Shown here one piece after another: positions 51,098 through 63,498 of a stretch of 64,000 bases of DNA. The DNA is from Micromussa lordhowensis (Eukaryota > Cnidaria > Anthozoa > Scleractinia > Lobophylliidae): the NCBI GenBank assembly GCA_964020085.1, contig OZ026596.1, positions 15,869,295 to 15,933,294 on the forward strand. Direction: 5' to 3'. A program made the position numbers and the translations under genes. How positions within the stretch are numbered: the stretch's first letter is position 1; each line of letters opens with the position of its first letter. The notes under the pieces were generated by a model, which had not been told where the DNA came from, did not search any database, and worked only from the letters and a program-made list of their open reading frames with translations.

Positions 51098-52453
51098 CCC
51101 TTCTTCTAATTAACTTTTCGGCTCCCTTCTACTAATCGACTTTTCAGCTCTCTTCTACTAATCGACTTTTCGGCTTCCTTCTACTAATCGACTTTTCAGC
51201 TCCCTTCTACTAATCGACTTTTCGGCTCCCTTCTACTAACCGACTTTTTGGGTAACTTCTACTAATCGTCTTTTCTCTTCTTTCTACTTATCGTCTTTTC
51301 GGCTCCCTTCAACTAATCGATTTTTTGGCTAACTTCTACTAATCGACTTTTCGGCTCCCTTCTACCAACCAACTTTTCGTCTCCCTTCTACTAATCGACT
51401 TTTCGACTCCCTTCTACTAATCGACTTTTCGGCTCTCTTCTACTAATCGACTTTTCGGCTTCCTTCTACTAATCGACTTTTCGGCTCCCTTCTACAAATT
51501 GACTTTTCGGCTCCCTTCTACTAATTGACTTTTTGGGTAACTTCTACTAATCGACTTCTCGGCTCCCTTCTACTAATCGACTTTTCGGCTCCCTTTTACT
51601 AATCAACATTTCTGCTAACTTCTACTAATCGACTTTTCGGCTCCCTTCTACTAATCGACTTTTCGGCTCCCTTCTACTAATCGACTTTTCGCCGCCCTTC
51701 TTCTAATCGACTTTTCGCCGCCCTTCTTCTAATCGACTTTTCGCCGCCCTTCTTCTAATCGTCTTTTCGCCGCCCGTCTACTAATCGTCTTTTTGCCGCC
51801 CTTCAACTAATCGTCTATTCGGCTCCCTTCTACTAATCGTCCTTTCGGCTCCCTTCTACTAATCAACTTTTTGGCTCCCTTCTACTAATCGACTTTTCGG
51901 CTCCCTTCTACTAATCGACTTTTCGTCTCCCTTCTACTAATCGACTTTTCGGCTCCCTTCCACTAATTAACTTTTAGACTCCCTTCTACTAATCGACTTT
52001 TCGGCTCTCTTCTACTAATCAACTTTTCGGCTTCCTTCTACTAATCGACTTTTCGGCTCCCTACTACAAATTGACTTTTCGGCTCCCTTCTACTAATTGA
52101 CTTTTTGGGTAACTTCTACTAATCGACTTCTCGGCTCCCTTCTACTAATCGACTTTTCGGCTCCCTTTTACTAATCGACTTTTCTGCCTACTTCTACTAA
52201 TCGACTTTTCGGCTCCCTTCTACTAATCGACTTTTCGGCTCCCTTCTACTAATCGACTTTTCGCCGCCCTTCTTCTAATCGACTTTTCGCCGCCCTTCTT
52301 CTAATCGACTTTTCGCCGCCCTTCTTCTACTCGTCTTTTCGCCGCCCGTCTACTAATCGTCTTTTTGCCGCCCTTCAACTAATCGTCTATTCGGCTCCCT
52401 TCTACTAATCATCTTTTCGGCTCCCTTCTACTAATCGTCTTTTCGGCCCCCTT
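51098..52453. repeat. Partial re-copy of the 3.3-kb unit
   Basis: From about 51,100 to 51,830 the sequence repeats about 49,740-50,470 at offset 1,359 (52 monomers plus 7 bp), including the 25-mer at 51,270 and CCAACCAAC near 51,366. Then 112 bp (four monomers plus the 8-bp extension) are skipped at a hybrid monomer at 51,838. The text continues as 50,600-50,990 does, followed by GCCGCCC-type monomers to about 52,400. Confidence 0.78.
51823..51848 (+). repeat. Hybrid junction: CGTCC without the 8-bp duplication
   Basis: CGTCCTTTCGG at 51,838 is elsewhere in the window tied to the doubled CTACTAAT just before it. Here only one CTACTAAT precedes it, and the monomer before carries CGTCTATTCGG, which normally lies four monomers upstream. 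The simplest reading is a deletion of 112 bp by exchange between CTACTAATCGT motifs. Confidence 0.85.
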
Positions 52454-53804
52454 CTACTAATCAACTTTTTGGCTCCCTTCTACTAAACGACTTTTCGGCT
52501 CCCTTCTACTAATCGACTTTTCGGCTCCCTTTTACTAATCAACTTTTCGGCTAACTTCTACTAATCGACTTTTCGGCTCCCTTCTACTAATCGACTTTTC
52601 GGCTCCCTTCTACTAATCGTCTTTTCGGCTCCCTTCTACTAATCGTCTTTTCGGCTCCCTTTAACTAATTGACTTTTTAGCTAACTTCTACTAATTGACT
52701 TTTCGGCTAACTTCTACTAATCTACTAATTGTCCTTTTGGCTCCCTTCTACTAATCAACTTTTTGGCTCCCTTCTACTAATCGACTTTTCGGCTCCCTTC
52801 TACTAATCGACTTTTCGTCTCCCTTCTACTAATCGACTTTTCGGCTCCCTTCTACTAATTAACTTTTCGACTCCCTTCTACTAATCGACTTTTCGGCTCT
52901 CTTTTACTAATCGACTTTTCGGCTTCCTTCTACTAATCGACTTTTCGGCTCCCTTCTACAAATTGACTTTTCGGCTCCCTTCTACTAATTGACTTTTTGG
53001 GTAACTTCTACTAATCGACTTCTCGGCTCCCTTCTACTAATCGACTTTTCGGCTCCCTTTTAGTAATCGACTTTTCTGCTAACTTCTACTAATCGACTTT
53101 TCGCCGCCCTTCTTCTAATCGACTTTTCGCCGCCCTTCTTCTAATTGACTTTTCGCCGCCTTTCTTCTAATCGTCTTTTCGCCGCCCGTCTACTAATCGT
53201 CTTTTCGCCGCCCTTCAACTAATCGTCTATTCGGCTCCCTTCTACTAATCGTCTTTTCGGCTCCCTTGAACTAATTGACTTTTCGGCTAACTTCTACTAA
53301 TCGACTTTTCGGCTCCCTTCTACTAATCGTCTTTTCGGCTCCCTTCTACTCATCGTATTTTCGGCTCCCTTTAACTAATTGACTTTTCGGCTAACTTCTA
53401 CTAATTGACTTTTCGGCTAACTTCTACTAATCTACTAATCGTCCTTTCGGCTCCCTTCTACTAATCAACTTTTTGGCTCCCTTCTACTAAACGACTTTTC
53501 GGCTCCCTTCTACTAATCGACTTTTCGGCTCCCTTGTACTAATCGACTTTTCGGCTCCCTTCTACTAATCGACTTTTCGGCTCCCTTCTACTAATCGACT
53601 TTTCGGCTCTTTTCTACTTATCGTCTTTTCGGCTCCCTTCTACTAATCGTCTTTTCGGCTCCCTTCTACTAATCGTCTTTTCGGCTCCCTTCTACTAATC
53701 GTCTTTTCGGCTCCCTTCTACTAATCGTCTTTTCGGCTCCCTTCTAGTAATCGGCTTTGCGGCTCCCTTCTACTAATCGTCTTTTCGGCTCCCTTCTACT
53801 AATT
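52454..53804. repeat. Block related to the 2,148-bp HOR
   Basis: The order of variants follows the 2,148-bp unit (compare 5,415-6,900), with CTACTAAACGAC, CGGCTCTTTTCTACTTATCG and the CTTTGCGGCT variant near 53,756. The two 34-mers are 710 bp apart against 736 bp in the HOR and 762 bp near the right end, differences of one monomer each. The block ends at 53,804 where the 7,086-bp series begins. Confidence 0.78.
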
Positions 53805-56412
53805 GACTTTTAGGCTCCCTTCTACTAATTGACTTTTTGGCTAACTTCTACTTATCGACTTTTCGGCTGACTTCTAGTAATTGACTTTTCAGCTCCCTTC
53901 TACTAATCGAATTTTTGGGTAACTTCTACTAATCGACTTTTCGGCTCCCTTCTACTAATCGATATTTTGGGTAACTTCTACTAATCGAGTTTTTGGCTCC
54001 CTTGTCCTAATCGACTTTTCGGCTCCGTTTTACTAATCGACTTTTCGGCTAACTTCTACTAATCGACTTTTCGCCGCCCTTCTTCTAATCGACTTTTTGC
54101 CGCCCTTCTTCTAATCGACTTTTCGCCGCCCTTCCACTTATCGTCTTTTCGCCGCCCTTCTACTAATCGTCTTTTCGCCGCCCTTCCACTAATCGTCTTT
54201 TCGGCTCCCTTCTTCTAATCGTCTTTTTGGCTCCCTTCTACTAATTTTCTTTTCGGCTCCCTTCTACTAATCGATTTTTTGGCTAAATATTACTAATCGA
54301 CTTTTCGGCTCCCTTCTACTAATCAACTTTTCGGCTCCCTTCTACTAATCGACTTTTTGGCTCCCTTCTACTAATCGATTTTTTGGCTAACTTTTACTAA
54401 TCGACTTTTCGGCTCCCTTCTTCTAATTAACTTTTCGGCTCCCTTCTACTAATCGACTTTTTGGGTAACTTCTACTAATCGACTTTTCGGCTCCCTTCTA
54501 CTAATCGACTTTTCAGCTCCCTTCAACTAATCGACTTTTCGGCTCCCTTCTACTAATCGACTTTTTGGGTAACTTCTACTAATCGACTTTTCGGCTCCCT
54601 TCTACTAATCGACTTTTCGGCTCCCTTCTACTAATCGACTTTTTGGGTAACTTCTACTAATCGACTTTTCGGCTCCCTTCTACTAATCGACTTTTCGGCT
54701 CCCTTCAACTAATCGACTTTTCGGCTTACTTCTACTAATTGACTTTTTGGCTGACTTCTACTAATCGACTTTTAGGCTCCCTTCTACTAATTGACTTTTT
54801 GGCTAACTTCTACTTATCGACTTTTCGGCTGACTTCTAGTAATTGACTTTTCAGCTCCCTTCTACTAATCGAATTTTTGGGTAACTTCTACTAATCGACT
54901 TTTCGGCTCCCTTCTACTAATCGACTTTTTGGGTAACTTCTACTAATCGACTTTTTGGCTCCCTTGTCCTAATCGACTTTTCGGCTCCGTTTTACTAATC
55001 GACTTTTCGGCTAACTTCTACTAATCGACTTTTCACCGCCCTTCTTCTAATCGACTTTTTGCCGCCCTTCTTCTAATCGACTTTTCGCCGCCCTTCTTCT
55101 TATCGTCTTTTCGCCGCCCTTCTACTAATCGTCTTTTCGCCGCCCTTCCACTAATCGTCTTTTCGGCTCCCTTCTTCTAATCGTCTTTTTGGCTTCCTTC
55201 TACTAATCGTCTTTTCGGCTCCCTTCTACTAATCATCTTTTTGGCTACCCTCTACTAATCGTCTTTTTGGCTCCCTTCTACTAATCGTCTTTTCGTCTCC
55301 CTTCTACTTATCGTCTTTTCGGCTCCCTTCAACTAATCGATTTTTTGGCTAACTTCTACTAATCGACTTTTCGGCTCCCTTGTACCAATCGACTTTTCGT
55401 CTCCCTTCTACTAATCAACTTTTCGGCTCCCTTCTACTAATTAACTTTTCAGCTCCCTTCTACTAATCAACTTTTCGGCTCTCTTCTACTAATCGACTTT
55501 TCGGCTTCCTTCTACTAATCGATTTTTCGGCTCCCTTCTACTAATCGACTTTTCGGCTCCCTTCTACTAATCGACTTTTTGGGTAACTTCTACTAATCGA
55601 CTTTTAGGCTCCCTTCTACTAATCGACTTTTCGGCTCCCTTTTACTAATCGACTTTTCGGCTAACTTCTACTAATCGACTTTTCGGCTCCCTTCTACTAA
55701 TCGACTTTTCGGCTCCCTTCTACTAATCGACTTTTCGCCGCCCTTCTTCTAATCGACTTTTCGCCGCCCTTCTTCTAATCGACTTTTCGCCGCCCTTCTT
55801 CTAATCGTCTTTTCGCCGCCCTTTAACTAATCGTCTATTCGGCTCCCTTCTACTAATCGTCTTTTCGGCTCCCTTCTACTAATCGTCTTTTCGGCTCCCT
55901 TTAACTAATTGACTTTTCGGCTAACTTCTACTAATTGACTTTTCGGCTAACTTCTACTAATCTACTAATCGTCCTTTCGGCTCCCTTCTACTAATCAACT
56001 TTTTGGCTCCCTTCTACTAAACGACTTTTTGGCTAACTTTTACTAATCGACTTTTCGGCTCCCTTCTTCTAATTAACTTTTCGGCTCCCTTCTACTAATC
56101 GACTTTTTGGGTAACTTCTACTAATCGACTTTTCGGCTCCCTTCTACTAATCGACTTTTCAGCTCCCTTCAACTAATCGACTTTTCGGCTCCCTTCTACT
56201 AATCGACTTTTTGGGTAACTTCTACTAATCGACTTTTCGGCTCCCTTCTACTAATCGACTTTTCGGCTCCCTTCTACTAATCGACTTTTTGGGTAACTTC
56301 TACTAATCGACTTTTCGGCTCCCTTCTACTAATCGACTTTTCGGCTCCCTTCAACTAATCGACTTTTCGGCTTACTTCTACTAATTGACTTTTTGGCTGA
56401 CTTCTACTAATC
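53805..56412. repeat. 7,086-bp super-HOR, copy 1, subunit of 2,608 bp
   Basis: 100 monomers with one 34-mer (55,954). The rare GATATTTTGGG occurs at 53,961, 56,569, 61,047 and 63,655, spaced 2,608, 4,478 and 2,608 bp. The subunit matches 56,413-58,620 at offset 2,608 and 60,891-63,498 at offset 7,086. At about 56,020 it leaves the pattern of its neighbour through a composite monomer (CTAAACGACTTTTTGGCTAAC). Confidence 0.87.
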
Positions 56413-59400
56413 GACTTTTAGGCTCCCTTCTACTAATTGACTTTTTGGCTAACTTCTACTTATCGACTTTTCGGCTGACTTCTAGTAATTGACTTTTCAG
56501 CTCCCTTCTACTAATCGAATTTTTGGGTAACTTCTACTAATCGACTTTTCGGCTCCCTTCTACTAATCGATATTTTGGGTAACTTCTACTAATCGAGTTT
56601 TTGGCTCCCTTGTCCTAATCGACTTTTCGGCTCCGTTTTACTAATCGACTTTTCGGCTAACTTCTACTAATCGACTTTTCGCCGCCCTTCTTCTAATCGA
56701 CTTTTTGCCGCCCTTCTTCTAATCGACTTTTCGCCGCCCTTCCACTTATCGTCTTTTCGCCGCCCTTCTACTAATCGTCTTTTCGCCGCCCTTCCACTAA
56801 TCGTCTTTTCGGCTCCCTTCTTCTAATCGTCTTTTTGGCTCCCTTCTACTAATTTTCTTTTCGGCTCCCTTCTACTAATCGATTTTTTGGCTAAATATTA
56901 CTAATCGACTTTTCGGCTCCCTTCTACTAATCAACTTTTCGGCTCCCTTCTACTAATCGACTTTTTGGCCCCCTTCTACTAATCGATTTTTTGGCTAACT
57001 TTTACTAATCGACTTTTCGGCTCCCTTCTTCTAATTAACTTTTCGGCTCCCTTCTACTAATCGACTTTTTGGGTAACTTCTACTAATCGACTTTTCGGCT
57101 CCCTTCTACTAATCGACTTTTCAGCTCCCTTCAACTAATCGACTTTTCGGCTCCCTTCTACTAATCGACTTTTTGGGTAACTTCTACTAATCGACTTTTC
57201 GGCTCCCTTCTACTAATCGACTTTTCGGCTCCCTTCTACTAATCGACTTTTTGGGTAACTTCTACTAATCGACTTTTCGGCTCCCTTCTACTAATCGACT
57301 TTTCGGCTCCCTTCAACTAATCGACTTTTCGGCTTACTTCTACTAATTGACTTTTTCGCTGACTTCTACTAATCGACTTTTAGGCTCCCTTCTACTAATT
57401 GACTTTTTGGCTAACTTCTACTTATCGACTTTTCGGCTGACTTCTAGTAATTGACTTTTCAGCTCCCTTCTACTAATCGAATTTTTGGGTAACTTCTACT
57501 AATCGACTTTTCGGCTCCCTTCTACTAATCGACTTTTTGGGTAACTTCTACTAATCGACTTTTTGGCTCCCTTGTCCTAATCGACTTTTCGGCTCCGTTT
57601 TACTAATCGACTTTTCGGCTAACTTCTACTAATCGACTTTTCACCGCCCTTCTTCTAATCGACTTTTTGCCGCCCTTCTTCTAATCGACTTTTCGCCGCC
57701 CTTCTTCTTATCGTCTTTTCGCCGCCCTTCTACTAATCGTCTTTTCGCCGCCCTTCCACTAATCGTCTTTTCGGCTCCCTTCTTCTAATCGTCTTTTTGG
57801 CTTCCTTCTACTAATCGTCTTTTCGGCTCCCTTCTACTAATCATCTTTTTGGCTACCCTCTACTAATCGTCTTTTTGGCTCCCTTCTACTAATCGTCTTT
57901 TCGTCTCCCTTCTACTTATCGTCTTTTCGGCTCCCTTCAACTAATCGATTTTTTGGCTAACTTCTACTAATCGACTTTTCGGGTCCCTTGTACCAATCGA
58001 CTTTTCGTCTCCCTTCTACTAATCGACTTTTCGGCTCCCTTCTACTAATTAACTTTTCAGCTCCCTTCTACTAATCAACTTTTCGGCTCTCTTCTACTAA
58101 TCGACTTTTCGGCTTCCTTCTACTAATCGATTTTTCGGCTCCCTTCTACTAATCGACTTTTCGGCTCCCTTCTACTAATCGACTTTTTGGGTAACTTCTA
58201 CTAATCGACTTTTAGGCTCCCTTCTACTAATCGACTTTTCGGCTCCCTTTTACTAATCGACTTTTCGGCTAACTTCTACTAATCGACTTTTCGGCTCCCT
58301 TCTACTAATCGACTTTTCGGCTCCCTTCTACTAATCGACTTTTCGCCGCCCTTCTTCTAATCGACTTTTCGCCGCCCTTCTTCTAATCGACTTTTCGCCG
58401 CCCTTCTTCTAATCGTCTTTTCGCCGCCCTTTAACTAATCGTCTATTCGGCTCCCTTCTACTAATCGTCTTTTCGGCTCCCTTCTACTAATCGTCTTTTC
58501 GGCTCCCTTTAACTAATTGACTTTTCGGCTAACTTCTACTAATTGACTTTTCGGCTAACTTCTACTAATCTACTAATCGTCCTTTCGGCTCCCTTCTACT
58601 AATCAACTTTTTGGCTCCCTTCTACTAATCGACTTTTCGGCTCCCTTCTACTAATCGACTTTTCGTCTCCCTTCTACTAATCGACTTTTCGGCTCCCTTC
58701 CACTAATTAACTTTTAGACTCCCTTCTACTAATCGACTTTTCGGCTCTCTTCTACTAATCGACTTTTCGGCTTCCTTCTACTAATCGACTTTGCGGCTCC
58801 CTACTACAAATTGACTTTTCGGCTCCCTTCTACTAATTGACTTTTTGGGTAACTTCTACTAATCGACTTCTCGGCTCCTTTCTACTAATCGACTTTTCGG
58901 CTCCCTTTTACTAATCGACTTTTCTGCCTACTTCTACTAATCGACTTTTCGGCTCCCTTCTACTAATCGACTTTTCGGCTCCCTTCTACTAATCGACTTT
59001 TCGCCGCCCTTCTTCTAATCGACTTTTCGCCGCCCTTCTTCTAATCGACTTTTCGCCGCCCTTCTTCTACTCGTCTTTTCGCCGCCCGTCTACTAATCGT
59101 CTTTTCGCCGCCCTTCAACTAATCGTCTATTCGGCTCCCTTCTACTAATCGTCTTTTCGGCTCCCTTCTACTAATCGTCTTTTCGGCTCCCTTTAACTAA
59201 TTGACTTTTCGGCTAACTTGTACTAATTGACTTTTCGGCTAACTTCTACTAATCTACTAATCGTCCTTTCGGCTCCCTTCTACTAATCAACTTTTTGGCT
59301 CCCTTCTACTAAACGACTTTTCGGCTCCCTTCTACTTATCGACTTTTCGGCTCCCTTTTACTAATCAACTTTTCGGCTAACTTCTACTAATCGACTTTTC

Positions 59401-60890
59401 GGCTCCCTTCTACTAATCGACTTTTCGGCTCCTTTCTACTAATCGACTTTTCGCCGCCCTTCTTCTAATCGTCTCTTCGCCGCCCGTCTACTAATCGTCT
59501 CTTCGCCGCCCTTCAACTAATCGTCTTTTCGGCTCCCTTCTACTAATCATCTTTTCGGCTCCCTTCTACTAATCGTATTTTCGGCTCCCTTCAACTAATT
59601 GACTTTTCAGCTAACTTCTACTAATTGACTTTTCGGCTAACTTCTACTAATCTACTAATCGTCCTTTCGGCTCCCTTCTACTAATCAACTTTTTGGCTCC
59701 CTTCTACTAATCGACTTTTCGGCTCCCTTCTACTAATCGACTTTTCGTCTCCCTTCTACTAATCGACTTTTCGGCTCCCTTCTACTAATTAACTTTTCGA
59801 CTCCCTTCTACTAATCGACTTTTCGGCTCTCTTTTACTAATCGACTTTTCGGCTTCCTTCTACTAATCGACTTTTCGGCTCCCTTCTACAAATTGACTTT
59901 TCGGCTCCCTTCTACTAATTGACTTTTTGGGTAACTTCTACTAATCGACTTCTCGGCTCCCTTCTACTAATCGACTTTTCGGCTCCCTTTTACTAATCGA
60001 CTTTTCTGCTAACTTCTACTAATCGACTTTTCGGCTCCCTTCTACTAATCGACTTTTCGCCGCCCTTCTTCTAATCGACTTTTCGCCGCCCTTCTTCTAA
60101 TCGACTTTTCGCCGCCTTTCGTCTAATCGTCTTTTCGCCGCCCGTCTACTAATCGTCTTTTCGCCGTCCTTCAACTAATCGTCTATTCGGCTCCCTTCTA
60201 CTAATCGTCTTTTCGGCTCCCTTCTACTAATCGTCTTTTCGGCTCCCTTGAACTAATTGACTTTTCTGCTAACTTCTACTAATCGACTTTTCGGCTCCCT
60301 TCTACTAATCGTCTTTTCGGCTCCCTTCTACTAATCGTATTTTCGGCTCCCTTTAACTAATTGACTTTTCGGCTAACTTCTACTAATTGACTTTTCGGCT
60401 AACTTCTACTAATCTACTAATCCTCCTTTCGGCTCCCTTCTACTAATCAACTTTTTGGCTCCCTTCTACTAAACGACTTTTCGGCTCCCTTCTACTTATC
60501 GACTTTTCGGCTCCCTTGTACTAATCGACTTTTCGGCTCCCTTCTACTAATCGACTTTTCGGCTCCCTTCTACTAATCGACTTTTCGGCTCTTTTCTACT
60601 TATCGTCTTTTCGGCTCCCTTCTACTAATCGTCTTTTCGGCTCCCTTCTACTAATCGTCTTTTCGGCTCCCTTCTACTAATCGTCTTTTCGGCTCCCTTC
60701 TACTAATCGTCTTTTCGGCTCCCCTCTACTAATCGACTTTTCGGCTCCCTTCTACTAATCGACTTTTTGGGTAACTTCTACTAATCGACTTTTCGGCTCC
60801 CTTCTACTAATCGACTTTTCGGCTCCCTTCAACTAATCGACTTTTCGGCTTACTTCTACTAATTGACTTTTTGGCTGACTTCTACTAATC
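56413..60890. repeat. 7,086-bp super-HOR, copy 1, subunit of 4,478 bp
   Basis: 171 monomers with four 34-mers (171 x 26 + 32 = 4,478). Its first 2.2 kb repeat the 2,608-bp subunit. The rest (about 58,620-60,720) follows the left side of the window: 58,240-60,700 pairs with 4,350-6,750, and from 59,845 on it also pairs with base 1 onward. It therefore joins in one piece two stretches that lie apart on the left. It ends near 60,890, after a run of CGT-ending monomers and one CCCCTCTAC variant. Confidence 0.85.
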
Positions 60891-63498
60891 GACTTTTAGG
60901 CTCCCTTCTACTAATTGACTTTTTGGCTAACTTCTACTTATCGACTTTTCGGCTGACTTCTAGTAATTGACTTTTCAGCTCCCTTCTACTAATCGAATTT
61001 TTGGGTAACTTCTACTAATCGACTTTTCGGCTCCCTTCTACTAATCGATATTTTGGGTAACTTCTACTAATCGAGTTTTTGGCTCCCTTGTCCTAATCGA
61101 CTTTTCGGCTCCGTTTTACTAATCGACTTTTCGGCTAACTTCTACTAATCGACTTTTCGCCGCCCTTCTTCTAATCGACTTTTTGCCGCCCTTCTTCTAA
61201 TCGACTTTTCGCCGCCCTTCCACTTATCGTCTTTTCGCCGCCCTTCTACTAATCGTCTTTTCGCCGCCCTTCCACTAATCGTCTTTTCGGCTCCCTTCTT
61301 CTAATCGTCTTTTTGGCTCCCTTCTACTAATTTTCTTTTCGGCTCCCTTCTACTAATCGATTTTTTGGCTAAATATTACTAATCGACTTTTCGGCTCCCT
61401 TCTACTAATCAACTTTTCGGCTCCCTTCTACTAATCGACTTTTTGGCCCCCTTCTACTAATCGATTTTTTGGCTAACTTTTACTAATCGACTTTTCGGCT
61501 CCCTTCTTCTAATTAACTTTTCGGCTCCCTTCTACTAATCGACTTTTTGGGTAACTTCTACTAATCGACTTTTCGGCTCCCTTCTACTAATCGACTTTTC
61601 AGCTCCCTTCAACTAATCGACTTTTCGGCTCCCTTCTACTAATCGACTTTTTGGGTAACTTCTACTAATCGACTTTTCGGCTCCCTTCTACTAATCGACT
61701 TTTCGGCTCCCTTCTACTAATCGACTTTTTGGGTAACTTCTACTAATCGACTTTTCGGCTCCCTTCTACTAATCGACTTTTCGGCTCCCTTCAACTAATC
61801 GACTTTTCGGCTTACTTCTACTAATTGACTTTTTGGCTGACTTCTACTAATCGACTTTTAGGCTCCCTTCTACTAATTGACTTTTTGGCTAACTTCTACT
61901 TATCGACTTTTCGGCTGACTTCTAGTAATTGACTTTTCAGCTCCCTTCTACTAATCGAATTTTTGGGTAACTTCTACTAATCGACTTTTCGGCTCCCTTC
62001 TACTAATCGACTTTTTGGGTAACTTCTACTAATCGACTTTTTGGCTCCCTTGTCCTAATCGACTTTTCGGCTCCGTTTTACTAATCGACTTTTCGGCTAA
62101 CTTCTACTAATCGACTTTTCACCGCCCTTCTTCTAATCGACTTTTTGCCGCCCTTCTTCTAATTGACTTTTCGCCGCCCTTCTTCTTATCGTCTTTTCGC
62201 CGCCCTTCTACTAATCGTCTTTTCGCCGCCCTTCCACTAATCGTCTTTTCGGCTCCCTTCTTCTAATCGTCTTTTTGGCTTCCTTCTACTAATCGTCTTT
62301 TCGGCTCCCTTCTACTAATCATCTTTTTGGCTACCCTCTACTAATCGTCTTTTTGGCTCCCTTCTACTAATCGTCTTTTCGTCTCCCTTCTACTTATCGT
62401 CTTTTCGGCTCCCTTCAACTAATCGATTTTTTGGCTAACTTCTACTAATCGACTTTTCGGCTCCCTTGTACCAATCGACTTTTCGTCTCCCTTCTACTAA
62501 TCAACTTTTCGGCTCCCTTCTACTAATTAACTTTTCAGCTCCCTTCTACTAATCAACTTTTCGGCTCTCTTCTACTAATCGACTTTTCGGCTTCCTTCTA
62601 CTAATCGATTTTTCGGCTCCCTTCTACTAATCGACTTTTCGGCTCCCTTCTACTAATCGACTTTTTGGGTAACTTCTACTAATCGACTTTTAGGCTCCCT
62701 TCTACTAATCGACTTTTCGGCTCCCTTTTACTAATCGACTTTTCGGCTAACTTCTACTAATCGACTTTTCGGCTCCCTTCTACTAATCGACTTTTCGGCT
62801 CCCTTCTACTAATCGACTTTTCGCCGCCCTTCTTCTAATCGACTTTTCGCCGCCCTTCTTCTAATCGACTTTTCGCCGCCCTTCTTCTAATCGTCTTTTC
62901 GCCGCCCTTTAACTAATCGTCTATTCGGCTCCCTTCTACTAATCGTCTTTTCGGCTCCCTTCTACTAATCGTCTTTTCGGCTCCCTTTAACTAATTGACT
63001 TTTCGGCTAACTTCTACTAATTGACTTTTCGGCTAACTTCTACTAATCTACTAATCGTCCTTTCGGCTCCCTTCTACTAATCAACTTTTTGGCTCCCTTC
63101 TACTAAACGACTTTTTGGCTAACTTTTACTAATCGACTTTTCGGCTCCCTTCTTCTAATTAACTTTTCGGCTCCCTTCTACTAATCGACTTTTTGGGTAA
63201 CTTCTACTAATCGACTTTTCGGCTCCCTTCTACTAATCGACTTTTCAGCTCCCTTCAACTAATCGACTTTTCGGCTCCCTTCTACTAATCGACTTTTTGG
63301 GTAACTTCTACTAATCGACTTTTCGGCTCCCTTCTACTAATCGACTTTTCGGCTCCCTTCTACTAATCGACTTTTTGGGTAACTTCTACTAATCGACTTT
63401 TCGGCTCCCTTCTACTAATCGACTTTTCGGCTCCCTTCAACTAATCGACTTTTCGGCTTACTTCTACTAATTGACTTTTTGGCTGACTTCTACTAATC
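60891..63498. repeat. 7,086-bp super-HOR, copy 2, subunit of 2,608 bp
   Basis: Counterpart of 53,805-56,412 at offset 7,086, with GATATTTTGGG at 61,047, a 34-mer at 63,040 and the same composite monomer near 63,106. It also matches the left flank at offset 60,000 between about 2,050 and 2,839. A private CpG transition is AATTGAC at about 62,164, where the left flank has AATCGAC. Confidence 0.87.

Larger units (their letters stand above)
31629..51294 (+). repeat. Nine private 25-bp monomers
   Basis: A 1-bp shorter monomer opening CTTTTCTCTTCTTTCTAC and ending TTATCGT occurs at 31629, 34990, 36349, 37526, 44048, 45355 (one extra T for C), 46472, 49911 and 51270. It is always preceded by a TTGGGTAAC monomer and followed by CGTCTTTTCGG. 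It is absent from 1-31.6 kb and from 51.3-64 kb. In the 4.5-kb family the matching place has the full-length CGTCTCCC form. It marks the 3.3-kb family and the material copied with it. Confidence 0.9.
536..63055 (+). repeat. 43 monomers of 34 bp carrying a duplicated 8-mer
   Basis: In these units CTACTAAT is doubled to CTACTAATCTACTAAT, making 34 bp. The doubled 16-mer starts at 536, 2973, 4697, 5381, 5779, 6515, 7927, 8663, 10075, 10811, 14434, 15456, 15750, 16408, 18756, 19362, 19994, 20288, 20946, 23294, 23900, 24532, 24826, 25484, 27832, 28438, 32293, 35654, 36623, 37800, 40148, 40831, 44712, 46746, 50575, 52714, 53424, 54-kb group 55954, then 58562, 59246, 59644, 60406 and 63040. Nearly all are followed by CGTCCTTTC (T to C in the next monomer) and preceded by CGGCTAAC-type monomers, so they share one haplotype. 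Variants: CTACCAAT in the second half at 16408, 20946 and 25484; CCTCC after 536 and 60406; TGTCC after 52714. Confidence 0.93.

Noticed and set aside
53955..53975. ATCGATAT as a DREF-type regulatory site
   Set aside because: The match is partial and arises from one base change in a monomer that is copied only as part of the 2,608/4,478-bp units. There is no gene nearby to regulate.
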